Assembly (NCBI GenBank): GCA_017620615.1
Contig: JAGAUW010000008.1
Location: forward strand, 1-64,000
Reading direction: 5' to 3'
DNA from: Clostridia bacterium
Lineage (GTDB): Bacteria; Bacillota; Clostridia; Monoglobales; Monoglobaceae
Length of the DNA stretch: 64,000 bases
The notes under the pieces are model-generated. The model was given only the letters and a program-made list of their open reading frames with translations, was not told the DNA's origin and did not search any database. Position numbers and translations under genes: made by a program. Positions 1 to 7,494 of this stretch are shown here, piece after piece (the stretch's first letter is position 1; each line of letters begins with the position of its first letter).

Positions 1-2
1 AA

Positions 3-1256
3 GGCTTAATAAACGATAGTTATGTGCAAGACATAATCGTCAAAATTCTCGCCGCATTAAGACACAAACAAGAATTTGAAGGAATAGTTATAAATGTGCC
101 GATGGGATACCTAAAGGACAGGTACACCAAAAAAGTTGAGATATGTGAGGAGACGGCAGATATTATCAGAAGAATATATAAATTGTTTCTGGATGGACAT
201 GGTACGGAAACAATAGCAAAAATATTGAATCAAGAAGGTGTTAAAACACCTGCCTACTATGAACTGAAATTAAAAGGAAAAAGCCTTGGAGATAATAAGC
301 CAAAAGCAACCTTTGAATATCTGTGGACATATTCCATAGTGCGAAGAATTCTCACTAATCCCTTCTATTGCGGAGATTTAGTCAATCATCAAAGAGAGCG
401 AAGTAGAATAACCAAAAAGCAGATCAAGGTACCCAAAGAGGAACAATTTATACATAAGGATGCTGTCCCTGCAATCATCTCAAGAGAGATTTGGGACAAG
501 GTGCAGGAGATTATACGGATAAACTCAGAGGGCAAAGTGAAATCGCAAAACAATCAGCCTTGCCACAGATATGCATCTCTCCTAAAATGTGGAGATTGTG
601 GAAGCACATTCACGGCAAAAAGGAGAAAAACTAAGGATAAGCCGGACAGAATTGAATATGTGTGTAACGGTTATCACAGACACACTCATATGGTATGTTC
701 CTCTCACAGAATTAACGAATCGGTGCTTGACGAACAGATTTATAAGCAACTTGCCGTAATGAGAGACGGACTCTCCAAATGCTCAAGGCAAATAGAAAGT
801 GATATACGGTTATGGATGTCACAGAAAAATAATGTCAGCAAGAGGATAAAACGGCTTCAAGACAGTATAAATGCAACCGAGCTTGAGGTTGAACAAATAC
901 TGATGGAGAAAATCAAGGACAGGGATAATGCCGAAAGATATGAAAGAATGATAGAAAAGCGAAACAGAGAAATCGAAGGCTTCAAAAATGAGATTGCCAA
1001 AATAGAGAATATTGATAAAACCATCAAGGAAAGAAAAAAGGCAATGCTCGAAAATGCAAATCTGCTTGATAAGATATTAAGTGAAAAGGAATTGAGCCAC
1101 ACAAATCTGTGTCTGCTGTTAGAAAAAATTATAATTCACGAAGATGAATATGGACTTCGCCTTGAGATACTGATGAAAGCACCCTTCCTTGAAAAGAGCT
1201 ATACAGATGAAATCGGTATGATATACGAGGACGATTACGAGGAAGTATCTGCCTGA
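3..1256 (+). CDS. Large serine recombinase, C-terminal part (5' end outside window)
   Basis: The frame is open to the left edge; the first possible start inside the window is GTG at 24, but the residues before it (LINDSYV) continue the family pattern, so the gene begins upstream. Counting from 24, residues ~20-150 match the Recombinase domain of large serine integrases/transposases. Residues ~188-230 form a Cys-rich zinc ribbon (KCGDCG, then VCNGYH and MVCSSH), and ~255-350 are a charged coiled coil. The N-terminal resolvase domain with the catalytic serine must lie off-window. Such enzymes integrate, excise or invert mobile elements, and the SpoIVCA recombinase that excises skin is in this family. 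The gene ends 54 bp before the CCA end of a tRNA-Leu gene, so it may sit at one end of an integrated element. Family call is firm; element type is unknown. Confidence 0.9.
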   Translation, partial: GLINDSYVQDIIVKILAALRHKQEFEGIVINVPMGYLKDRYTKKVEICEETADIIRRIYKLFLDGHGTETIAKILNQEGVKTPAYYELKLKGKSLGDNKPKATFEYLWTYSIVRRILTNPFYCGDLVNHQRERSRITKKQIKVPKEEQFIHKDAVPAIISREIWDKVQEIIRINSEGKVKSQNNQPCHRYASLLKCGDCGSTFTAKRRKTKDKPDRIEYVCNGYHRHTHMVCSSHRINESVLDEQIYKQLAVMRDGLSKCSRQIESDIRLWMSQKNNVSKRIKRLQDSINATELEVEQILMEKIKDRDNAERYERMIEKRNREIEGFKNEIAKIENIDKTIKERKKAMLENANLLDKILSEKELSHTNLCLLLEKIIIHEDEYGLRLEILMKAPFLEKSYTDEIGMIYEDDYEEVSA

Positions 1257-1271
1257 CAATAACAGACACGA

Positions 1272-1304
1272 AAAAAGCTTACAGTCAAATCCTGTAAGCT
1301 TTTT
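1272..1304. terminator. Bidirectional intrinsic terminator between recombinase and tRNA-Leu
   Basis: Perfect 13-bp inverted repeat AAAAAGCTTACAG / CTGTAAGCTTTTT with a 7-nt loop. The A-tract on one side and T-tract on the other let it serve the recombinase (plus) and tRNA-Leu (minus). Confidence 0.85.
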
Positions 1305-1309
1305 GTCGG

Positions 1310-1393
1310 TGGTGCGGGCGAAGGGACTTGAACCCCCACGATAAAATCACTAGATCCTAAGTCTAGCGCGTCTGCCAATTCCGCCACGCCCGC
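1310..1393 (-). tRNA. tRNA-Leu (anticodon UAG), CCA encoded
   Basis: Minus-strand cloverleaf: acceptor GCGGGCG pairs with CGCCCGC, followed by A73 and genomic CCA. The anticodon stem TAGA/TCTA encloses loop CTTAGGA, giving anticodon TAG. A D-loop, a T-arm with GGTTCAAGTCC and a class II variable arm fit Leu. No good promoter directly precedes it; the nearest strong one (1580-1608) lies beyond a degenerate second copy of the gene. Confidence 0.95.
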
Positions 1394-1493
1394 ATATTAA
1401 GTTTTTACCTCTTAATTTTTACACGGTAGAGGTACACCGAGGAGGAGCATATCGCTTAATCCTCATCTATGAAAACGGCAAAAACCGTAATCA

Positions 1494-1559
1494 ACAATAA
1501 AATCACATACAGTACGGAACCTAAGTCTAGCGCGTCTGCCAATTCCGCCACGGGCGCAT
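1494..1559 (-). pseudogene. Degenerate second copy of tRNA-Leu (5' half plus variable-arm trace)
   Basis: Positions 1520-1552 repeat 1356-1388 of the intact tRNA-Leu without mismatch (33 bp). Two mismatches follow in the acceptor stem (GCGGGCG becomes GCGCCCG), then the identity resumes. A second block, 1494-1506, matches 1338-1350 (variable-arm region) at 12 of 13 positions, but lies 8 nt further away than in the intact gene. The 3' half with T-arm and acceptor strand is missing, so it cannot fold as a tRNA. It lies between the strong promoter and the intact gene, in the same orientation. It could be a decayed tandem tRNA or an attachment-site scar. Confidence 0.75.
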
Positions 1560-1579
1560 ATAAAAACTGTTACCACGTG

Positions 1580-1608
1580 AGTATAGCAAATTTTTCAAAA
1601 AAAGTCAA
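1580..1608 (-). promoter_or_regulatory. Promoter of the tRNA-Leu locus
   Basis: On the minus strand TTGACT (1608-1603), a 17-nt spacer and TATACT (1585-1580) match the housekeeping consensus. It reads first into the degenerate tRNA copy and then into the intact tRNA-Leu. Confidence 0.75.
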
Positions 1609-1623
1609 GCTAAAATAGTGTAA

Positions 1624-1667
1624 ATATAAAAAAACTTCTGCCAAAAATTTTACAAAGCAGAAGTTTT
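1624..1667 (-). terminator. Intrinsic terminator after the sigG fragment
   Basis: Inverted repeat AAAACTTCTGC / GCAGAAGTTTT (1631-1641 and 1657-1667), followed on the minus strand by a T-run. It begins 7 bp after the sigma stop codon. Confidence 0.8.
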
Positions 1668-1673
1668 CAAAAT

Positions 1674-2186
1674 TCACAAATACTTTTTCATATGCCCAAG
1701 GGCGTTTTTTTCAAGTCGTGACACCTGTGCCTGCGAAATTCCAATTTCATTGGCAATTTCCATCTGGGTTCTGCCCATAAAAAATCTCAATTTCAAAATA
1801 TTCCGTTCTCTTTTATTGAGCTTTTTCATAGCTTCCTTGATAGCAATCTCCTCAAGCCAAAAATCATCATTGTTTTTGTTGTCTTTCACCTGATCCATAA
1901 CAAAAATCGCATCTCCTCCATCGTGATACACCGGCTCATAAAGGGAAACCGGGTCCATAATTGCATCAAGAGCTGATGATACCTCCTCGTGACTTGCACC
2001 GATTTCGGCTGCAATTTCTTCAAGGGTTGGTTCCTTCAAATTCTTGTTTACCAATCTTTCCTTTGCAGACAATGCCTTGTATGCAGTATCACGAAGAGAA
2101 CGACTTACACGAATAGATGTATTATCCCGAAGATATCGTCTTATTTCACCGACAATCATCGGCACTGATGTCTTTTGTTGAAACAA
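1674..2186 (-). pseudogene. sigG: Truncated forespore sigma factor SigG (regions 3 and 4 only)
   Basis: From VPMIVGEIRRYLRDN onward the protein is plainly SigG-like, through RVSRSLRD, DPVSLYEPVYHDGGD and the region 4 helix-turn-helix TQMEIANEIGISQAQVSRLEK. Intact SigG is about 257 residues. Here similarity begins abruptly near where residue ~95 should be, so regions 1.2 and 2 (core RNA polymerase binding, -10 recognition) are absent. The only starts are TTG at 2186, or GTG/ATG in VPM, none with a convincing ribosome site. The first 41 bp overlap the end of the upstream transporter gene in another frame. About 160 codons remain without a stop, so the truncation is recent, the fragment has a use, or it is an assembly artefact. 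SigF is less likely because the GGDAIFVMDQ stretch is SigG-like. Confidence 0.8.
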
Positions 2187-3099
2187 CGTTTTTAGTAGGT
2201 TTGCGGTGCATTCTAAAAACCAGTTGTGAGATAATTACCCCTGAAAAAATCAAAATGCAACCAATATACCCAGGCATACTCATTTCTTCGTTTAAAATAA
2301 GCATACCGCCTATTGCGCCAAACATTGACTCAGTGGAAAGAATAATTGATGCATATGTTGGGTCTGCAGTTTTTTGACCAATAATCTGACAGGTATAAGC
2401 AACACCCACAGACAAAAGTCCGCAATAAAGAATGGGCACAAGCGCTTTTTCAACCATTTCAAGTTCAGCATTTTCAAACACTCCCGCAATGCAGAAATTC
2501 AAAATTGCGCAAAAAACAAACTGTATTGAGGCAAATCTCAAAGAATAAATACTGTCCACAAAACGGTCAATTATGAGTATATGCACCGCCCAAAAAACCG
2601 CATTCAAAAAGAGAATAACGTCGCCGTAGCTTATTTTCCAGCTCACCGAAAAATCCTCACCCACAACGCAAAGGAAAAACATTCCAATCACCGCAAGAAA
2701 AGCTCCAAGCCAGACATTGAGATTCGTTTTTTTGCCGAGAAAAATGCCGAAAATCGGAACAATCACCGTATAAAGTCCCGTCATAAAACTGGTTTTTCCT
2801 GCACTTTGAGTAATCTCAATGCCCTTTTGCTGAAGTGCCGATGCGGTAAACAAAGCAAGTCCCGCAAGTATCCCTGCAAGAATAGTAATTTTCATTTTTT
2901 GTGTATGTATTTGCTTGCCTGATTCTCTCTTTTCAAAAAAGAAAATAACCGGAATAAGCGACAAACCACCAAGAACAAATCTTATACCATTAAACGTAAA
3001 AACCGGAACAAAATCTGCCCCCATACGCTGTGCCACAAAAGCAAAGCCCCAAATCATAGCGGTAAGCAGCAATATTCCAAGCGACTTAATTTTTTTCAC
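2146..3099 (-). CDS. DMT-superfamily (EamA) transporter
   Basis: 317 residues with about ten hydrophobic helices in two EamA repeats, opening with LGILLLTAMIWGFAFVAQRMG, typical of drug/metabolite exporters of the inner membrane. Substrate cannot be told. The last residues (TKDISADDCR) are read from DNA that in another frame encodes the start of the sigG fragment, so the gene takes its stop codon from the sigG sequence. The C-terminal tail after the last helix is therefore probably chimeric, though the membrane part looks complete. Confidence 0.88.
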   Translation of the reverse strand: MKKIKSLGILLLTAMIWGFAFVAQRMGADFVPVFTFNGIRFVLGGLSLIPVIFFFEKRESGKQIHTQKMKITILAGILAGLALFTASALQQKGIEITQSAGKTSFMTGLYTVIVPIFGIFLGKKTNLNVWLGAFLAVIGMFFLCVVGEDFSVSWKISYGDVILFLNAVFWAVHILIIDRFVDSIYSLRFASIQFVFCAILNFCIAGVFENAELEMVEKALVPILYCGLLSVGVAYTCQIIGQKTADPTYASIILSTESMFGAIGGMLILNEEMSMPGYIGCILIFSGVIISQLVFRMHRKPTKNVVSTKDISADDCR

Positions 3100-3172
3100 T
3101 TTTTAAACGTCCTCTCAAATCAAATTTTACGCAACTGTCATTATAACCTAAAGTCCCTTTTAAGTCAACAAC

Positions 3173-3205
3173 AAAAAAGCACACTCAAAACATTTTTGGG
3201 TGTGC
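3173..3205 (-). terminator. Intrinsic terminator after the anti-sigma gene
   Basis: Hairpin of GCACAC-CAAAA and TTTTG-GTGTGC arms around 3179-3205, followed on the minus strand by six Ts. It ends the ECF sigma/anti-sigma operon. Confidence 0.8.
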
Positions 3206-3213
3206 AATATATT

Positions 3214-3960
3214 TTATTTTTCAAGAAAGTTGTTTTCGGTTGTCCAGATAATTTCTCCTTCTTCTATCCGACATTCATACATTTGGGAAAGCTTTTCATC
3301 GAGGACAAATTCAGTAAGCAAGGAGCTGTGGTCAACAACCCACCAGCGCCACCTTCCAATGTAAAAGGTTTCACCGCCGTCCTCAAACTTTCCTGCAATT
3401 TCAAATATGTGCTGATTTTGAGTTTCTCTGTCTATCTCACCGAAAACCGAATACAAAAAAGATGAAACAACCTCTTTTTCGGTTTCAATAACATCAGAAA
3501 TACTTTCAAGAGAAACTCGCCCACTGATAATTGCAAAATCTTCTGTTATGGCACGGGCTTCTTTTTCTATTTCATATTCTGCTGTACCGTTTATAACTTT
3601 TTCCTCTGCAATGCTGTCAGACTTTGGCTCTTTCTTATCTTGTGCATGATTTTCTTTTGCAGGCATCATTTTTTCAACCAAAGTGCTTAATTTCTCCTCA
3701 TCTCCACCCAAAGTTGCATCCTTTTCTACTTCTGACACTGTTACGAGGTAGTTTTCATTCATTTTTTGAATTTGCGGATAAAAAATTGCCGTTGCAGAAA
3801 TTACCAGAACCGCCGCTACTGCCCCGCCGTATCTCATTGCAAGTTTGTAAATTTTTCTTGACTCTCTTTTGGATGCTTTTTCAAAAATTTCGTCAATGAG
3901 CTCGCGTCTTGGCTGAAGATCATCATTGGCTTCTTTATAATATTTTCTAAACAAAATCAT
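3214..3960 (-). CDS. Putative membrane anti-sigma factor paired with the ECF sigma factor
   Basis: 248 residues. A charged N-terminal cytoplasmic stretch of ~40 residues precedes one membrane helix (about 46-66, AVAAVLVISATAIFYP). Then comes a Glu/Lys-rich linker and an extracytoplasmic domain with FYIGRWRWWVVDH near residue 200. I do not recognise a named domain. The call rests on position: its ATG overlaps the 3' end of the ECF sigma gene by 14 bp, the usual arrangement for a sigma factor and its membrane-bound antagonist. Such proteins hold the sigma at the membrane until an envelope signal releases it. The signal is unknown. Confidence 0.6.
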   Translation of the reverse strand: MILFRKYYKEANDDLQPRRELIDEIFEKASKRESRKIYKLAMRYGGAVAAVLVISATAIFYPQIQKMNENYLVTVSEVEKDATLGGDEEKLSTLVEKMMPAKENHAQDKKEPKSDSIAEEKVINGTAEYEIEKEARAITEDFAIISGRVSLESISDVIETEKEVVSSFLYSVFGEIDRETQNQHIFEIAGKFEDGGETFYIGRWRWWVVDHSSLLTEFVLDEKLSQMYECRIEEGEIIWTTENNFLEK

Positions 3961-4423
3961 ATCCCCCTTTAAGCCTTTCGCGGAGAAGCTTCCTTCCGCG
4001 ACTGAGCTGTGATTTGACTGTTGATGAGTTAATTTTCAGTGTCTTTGAAATTTCTTCTATGGACATATCCTCATAATAAAAAAGGTGAATAACTGCCCTG
4101 TATTTTGGTGCAAGCTCCAAAACCGCATAATAGGCATCGCCTTTTTCTTCTGTTTCAAAGGGTATTTCTTCGCTTAGTTCTGTCATAGGCACTGTTTTTT
4201 TGTGCCAGCTTGATGAAAAAATACTATGACTGCAATTTATTGCAACACGAATAAGCCACGCTTTTATATGCTCATCGCTTTCAAAGCTGCGGTCTGTTTT
4301 AAGAAACCTTAGGAATGTCTCCTGCACCACATCCTCCGCCATTTCGCGGTTCTTGGTCTGAGACAAGGCGAGCCTGTAAACCATATCAAAATTTTTTTCA
4401 ATAACGTGTCTTTTTTCTTCCAT
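3947..4423 (-). CDS. ECF-type RNA polymerase sigma factor
   Basis: 158 residues from the ATG at 4423, which has AAAGGA eight bases upstream; a GTG at 4453 would add ten residues but sits on its own Shine-Dalgarno. Region 2 is near residues 15-75 (MVYRLALSQTKNREMAEDVVQETFLRFL). Region 4 is near 100-150 (APKYRAVIHLFYYEDMSIEEISKTL, then INSSTVKSQLSRGRKLLRERL). Region 3 is absent, as in the ECF group. It is transcribed with the putative membrane anti-sigma downstream. A sequence resembling an ECF promoter lies just upstream, suggesting autoregulation. Confidence 0.92.
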   Translation of the reverse strand: MEEKRHVIEKNFDMVYRLALSQTKNREMAEDVVQETFLRFLKTDRSFESDEHIKAWLIRVAINCSHSIFSSSWHKKTVPMTELSEEIPFETEEKGDAYYAVLELAPKYRAVIHLFYYEDMSIEEISKTLKINSSTVKSQLSRGRKLLRERLKGGYDFV

Positions 4424-4464
4424 TCGAAGCGTCCTTTTCTCGCGTGAAAACACCTTTCATTAAT

Positions 4465-4492
4465 AATACCAAAGATAACCCAAAAAGGTTGC
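4465..4492 (-). promoter_or_regulatory. Candidate autoregulated ECF promoter
   Basis: On the minus strand, GCAACC followed by a T-run (from 4492), 16 bp, then GGTATT (4470-4465). The AAC core in the -35 is characteristic of ECF promoters. It lies ~40 bp before the sigma ATG. No housekeeping promoter of similar quality was seen. Confidence 0.4.
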
Positions 4493-4545
4493 ATTATGAT
4501 TTTATTTTTAATCTTCCCTTTTTATAAAATATTACAACTTTTTAT

Positions 4546-4580
4546 GCAAAAACAATGAGCCGGGGAAACCCGACTCATTT
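4546..4580 (-). terminator. Intrinsic terminator after fba
   Basis: Minus-strand hairpin with AATGAG-CGGG arms around a TTTC loop, followed by GTTTTTGC. It ends the aldolase transcript. Confidence 0.75.
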
Positions 4581-4591
4581 ATGTGCAATTC

Positions 4592-5539
4592 TTATTTATT
4601 CAAATACTTTGCAACTTCTTCTGCAACAAGCTTTGTAACAAGCTCAATGTCATTTGAAGACATCGGAGCACCCTTTGTAATGTCAGCTTTTCCGTTGCTG
4701 CTGAAGAGTTCCATCTTCTTCATGCTTTCCTGCTTAACAGCTTCAACTGCGGCAGGAATAAGGTCGATAAGACCTTTTTCCATACTTGAAAATTTCTTGA
4801 ACTCAGCCTCAACCGCTGCAACGTTGATGTCTGTGAAGATGTTAACCTTGCTGATACCTTCATGGATAGCCTGTCTGAAATCGTTGTCTGTAAGACCTGA
4901 GCCACCGTGAAGGACAAGGGGAACATCAACTGTTTTTGCTATTGTGCGAATTCTTTCAAAGTCGAGTTTTGGTGGAAGCTTGTATGCACCGTGAGCGTTA
5001 CCCACTGCAATAGCCAACGCGTCAACACCTGTCTTTTCTACAAAGTCTTTTGCCAGAGCAGGGTCTGTGAAAAACTTTGAGGGATCAGCAAGATGTGAAC
5101 TGCCCTCTGCAGAGCCTTCGTTGTCCCCAACGTGACCAAGCTCACCTTCGATTGTCGCACCATAAGAATGTGCAATATCTGCCATTTTTTTAACTTTACG
5201 GACATTTTCCTCGTATGAATCTGTAGAACAGTCATACATAACAGAGGTAAAGCCAAGCTTAAGTGCCTTTACACAAGTGTCATATGTAAGACCGTGGTCA
5301 AGGTGAACAACAACGGGAACAGATGCCTTTTTAGCCATCGGGATGAGATAATAAGAAACCTCATCAAGTGGTCCATAAGGAAGCAATATTTCAGCAGTAC
5401 CCATAATAACAGGTGAGCGTGTTGCTTCCGCCGCATTGATAATTCCGCGTGCAAGTTCAAGGTTTACTGCATTGAAAAGACCAACAGCATATTTATTTTG
5501 CTTGGCAGGTCTTAAAACCTCGTTCATGTTAACCAACAT
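4592..5539 (-). CDS. fba: Class II fructose-bisphosphate aldolase family protein
   Basis: 315 residues covering the whole class II aldolase fold. These zinc enzymes interconvert fructose-1,6-bisphosphate with dihydroxyacetone phosphate and glyceraldehyde-3-phosphate. Metal and catalytic motifs visible are HLDHG (D81, H82), EGELGHVG, NAHG and LHGGSG, followed by KVNIFTDIN. The ketose-bisphosphate family also includes tagatose-bisphosphate aldolases, so the exact sugar is not certain, but it stands alone without other sugar genes, consistent with a glycolytic role. Own promoter and terminator. Confidence 0.88.
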   Translation of the reverse strand: MLVNMNEVLRPAKQNKYAVGLFNAVNLELARGIINAAEATRSPVIMGTAEILLPYGPLDEVSYYLIPMAKKASVPVVVHLDHGLTYDTCVKALKLGFTSVMYDCSTDSYEENVRKVKKMADIAHSYGATIEGELGHVGDNEGSAEGSSHLADPSKFFTDPALAKDFVEKTGVDALAIAVGNAHGAYKLPPKLDFERIRTIAKTVDVPLVLHGGSGLTDNDFRQAIHEGISKVNIFTDINVAAVEAEFKKFSSMEKGLIDLIPAAVEAVKQESMKKMELFSSNGKADITKGAPMSSNDIELVTKLVAEEVAKYLNK

Positions 5540-5594
5540 TTCATAATCCTGCTTAGCGAAGTCATAAATTTAATCAAATTTGTACTACCGGGTA

Positions 5595-5623
5595 ATTATA
5601 CCTCATCTTAGAAGGAAAGTCAA
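5595..5623 (-). promoter_or_regulatory. fba promoter
   Basis: TTGACT (5623-5618), 17-nt spacer, TATAAT (5600-5595) on the minus strand, ~55 bp before the fba start. Confidence 0.8.
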
Positions 5624-5642
5624 TATCCTTTTCTGTCATTAT

Positions 5643-7001
5643 TTAGTTTTTAAGGCTGTGTATGGGAGCAGGAATTCTTCCTCCGCGATTTATAAAGTCA
5701 CAGCTTGAATATTCGTGAACCGGCATAATAGGTGCATAACCCAAAAGCCCGCAGAATTCAACCATTTCGCCAACGCCTTTGCCCACTACCGGAATAATTC
5801 TCACCGCTGTGGTTTTCTGGTTAATCATACCGATTGCCGCTTCGTCAGCGATAATTGCTGAAATTGTTTCTGCCGATGTATCCCCGGGGACAGCTATCAT
5901 ATCAAGCCCAACCGAACAAACGCAGGTCATCGCTTCAAGCTTATCAAGGCTCAGCGCACCGCACTCTGCTGCAGAAATCATACCTGCATCCTCGCTTACG
6001 GGAATGAATGCACCGCTTAATCCCCCAACATAGCTGGATGCCATAACTCCGCCCTTTTTAACAGCATCGTTAAGAAGTGCAAGAGCCGCTGTAGTGCCGT
6101 GAGTTCCGCACTTTTCAAGCCCCATTTCTTCCAATATATAGGCAACACTGTCACCAATTTCAGGAGTCGGCGCAAGTGACAAATCTACTATTCCAAAAGG
6201 CACGCCAAGACGTCTTGAAGCTTCCTGCGCCACAAGCTGGCCCATTCTTGTGATTTTAAAAGCGGTTTTCTTTATTACATCAGCAACAGTTCCGAAATCC
6301 TTGCCTTTTACCTTTTCAAGTGCCGCTTTAACAACACCGGGGCCACTGACACCTACATTGATGACTGCATCTCCCTCACCAACGCCGTGAAATGCACCCG
6401 CCATAAATGGATTATCCTCAACTGCGTTTGAAAAAACAACCAGCTTTGCACATCCAAAGGACTGATTATCTGCTGTCCTTTCGGCAGTTTTCTTTATGGT
6501 TTCCCCCATAATCTTCACTGCATCCATATTGATTCCTGACTTGGTGGTAGCAACCCCCACAGATGAGCAAACTCTTTCGGTAACCGCCAATGCTTCAGGG
6601 ATTGATTCAATCAAAATCCGATCACCCTTTGTGAAATCCTTGTGAACAAGGGCGGAAAAACCACCAATAAAGTTTACACCCGTATCTTTTGCCGCACGGT
6701 CAAGAGCTTTTGCAAAGCAAACATAATCCTTTGCATCACTTGCCCCTGCAATCAGCGAAATAGGCGTTACCGATATTCTCTTATTTATAATCGGAATGCC
6801 ATACTGACGGCTGATGTCCTCCCCCGTCTTCACCAAATCTTTGGCAAGCCTTGTAATCTTTTCATAAATCTTTTCACACGCTTTTTCTGCACTGCTGTCA
6901 ATACAATCCAGCAGAGAAATACCCATAGTAATGGTTCTTATATCAAGATGCTGGTCATCAATCATCTTGATTGTTTCCATAATTTCTCTTGTGTTAATCA
7001 T
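5643..7001 (-). CDS. UPF0210 (PFL/DUF711) family protein
   Basis: 452 residues, full length for this conserved but poorly characterised family. Recognisable stretches are the N-terminal [45 protein letters not shown] and the Gly-rich middle. The family is usually encoded directly after a small ACT-domain protein, as here (22-bp gap), which suggests that amino-acid binding by the ACT protein controls it. Structures in the family resemble glycyl-radical enzymes, but I see no glycyl-radical loop motif, so no reaction is proposed. Confidence 0.85.
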   Translation of the reverse strand: MINTREIMETIKMIDDQHLDIRTITMGISLLDCIDSSAEKACEKIYEKITRLAKDLVKTGEDISRQYGIPIINKRISVTPISLIAGASDAKDYVCFAKALDRAAKDTGVNFIGGFSALVHKDFTKGDRILIESIPEALAVTERVCSSVGVATTKSGINMDAVKIMGETIKKTAERTADNQSFGCAKLVVFSNAVEDNPFMAGAFHGVGEGDAVINVGVSGPGVVKAALEKVKGKDFGTVADVIKKTAFKITRMGQLVAQEASRRLGVPFGIVDLSLAPTPEIGDSVAYILEEMGLEKCGTHGTTAALALLNDAVKKGGVMASSYVGGLSGAFIPVSEDAGMISAAECGALSLDKLEAMTCVCSVGLDMIAVPGDTSAETISAIIADEAAIGMINQKTTAVRIIPVVGKGVGEMVEFCGLLGYAPIMPVHEYSSCDFINRGGRIPAPIHSLKN

Positions 7002-7023
7002 ATCTGCCTCCGAAATACCCTAC

Positions 7024-7290
7024 TTAAATTCTGTGCATGGAATTGAAAATTTCTTCATTCTGCGCCCTTATATCAACACCGATTTCTTCACCTATTTTTT
7101 CAAGGTCAGAAACAACAACAGAAAAGTCTGTCTTTTCGCCCATTTTAACCAACATAACCATTGTAAAAATATCCTGCATAATTGTCTGGTTTATGTCAAG
7201 GATATTAACTCCATTTTCAAAAAGTGAATTGCTCACCTTTGCTATAATTCCGGGACGGTCAATCCCCATAACAGTAACTACCGCTTTCAT
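7024..7290 (-). CDS. ACT domain-containing protein (UPF0237)
   Basis: 88 residues forming a single ACT domain: AVVTVMGIDRPGIIAKVSNSLFENGVNILDINQ, where the DRPG turn and following helix are the usual ligand site. ACT domains bind small ligands, mostly amino acids, and act as regulatory modules. It is first in a two-gene operon with the UPF0210 protein and probably partners with it. Its leader carries a 9-bp hairpin just after the transcription start. Confidence 0.88.
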   Translation of the reverse strand: MKAVVTVMGIDRPGIIAKVSNSLFENGVNILDINQTIMQDIFTMVMLVKMGEKTDFSVVVSDLEKIGEEIGVDIRAQNEEIFNSMHRI

Positions 7291-7336
7291 TTTTATAACA
7301 CTCCTTAAATTTTATTACTTGCACACACGAAAGTTC

Positions 7337-7365
7337 GGTATTTCGCTCTTTTAAAACGAAATACC
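7337..7365 (-). promoter_or_regulatory. Leader hairpin of the ACT-UPF0210 operon
   Basis: Perfect 9-bp inverted repeat GGTATTTCG / CGAAATACC with an 11-nt loop. It lies just downstream of the predicted start at ~7370. It could be an RNA hairpin or a protein operator; no T-run follows directly, so it is not a standard terminator. Confidence 0.5.
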
Positions 7366-7376
7366 TCATACTTTGT

Positions 7377-7405
7377 ATTATACAGCGGTCTTTATTTTCC
7401 GTCAA
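7377..7405 (-). promoter_or_regulatory. Promoter of the ACT-UPF0210 operon
   Basis: TTGACG (7405-7400), 17-nt spacer, TATAAT (7382-7377) on the minus strand. Confidence 0.8.
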
Positions 7406-7428
7406 GTAAAATTTAGCTAAAAAATCTG

Positions 7429-7457
7429 TTGAAAAATTTTATTTTTCGTGGTAAAAT
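7429..7457 (+). promoter_or_regulatory. Promoter of the ygiQ-folD-radA run
   Basis: TTGAAA (7429-7434), 17-nt spacer, TAAAAT (7452-7457). It is divergent from the ACT promoter and 38 bp before the ygiQ start. Confidence 0.7.
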
Positions 7458-7494
7458 ATAGTAGATAATTCTTATTTTCAGTGAGGATTTTGAA

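Noticed and set aside
1674-3099. A skin-like element splitting sigG in this window
   Set aside because: The missing N-terminal half should lie to the right of 2186, but what follows there is a transporter and ordinary chromosome with no recombinase. The recombinase is on the opposite, 3' side. A developmental element is therefore not supported by what is visible.
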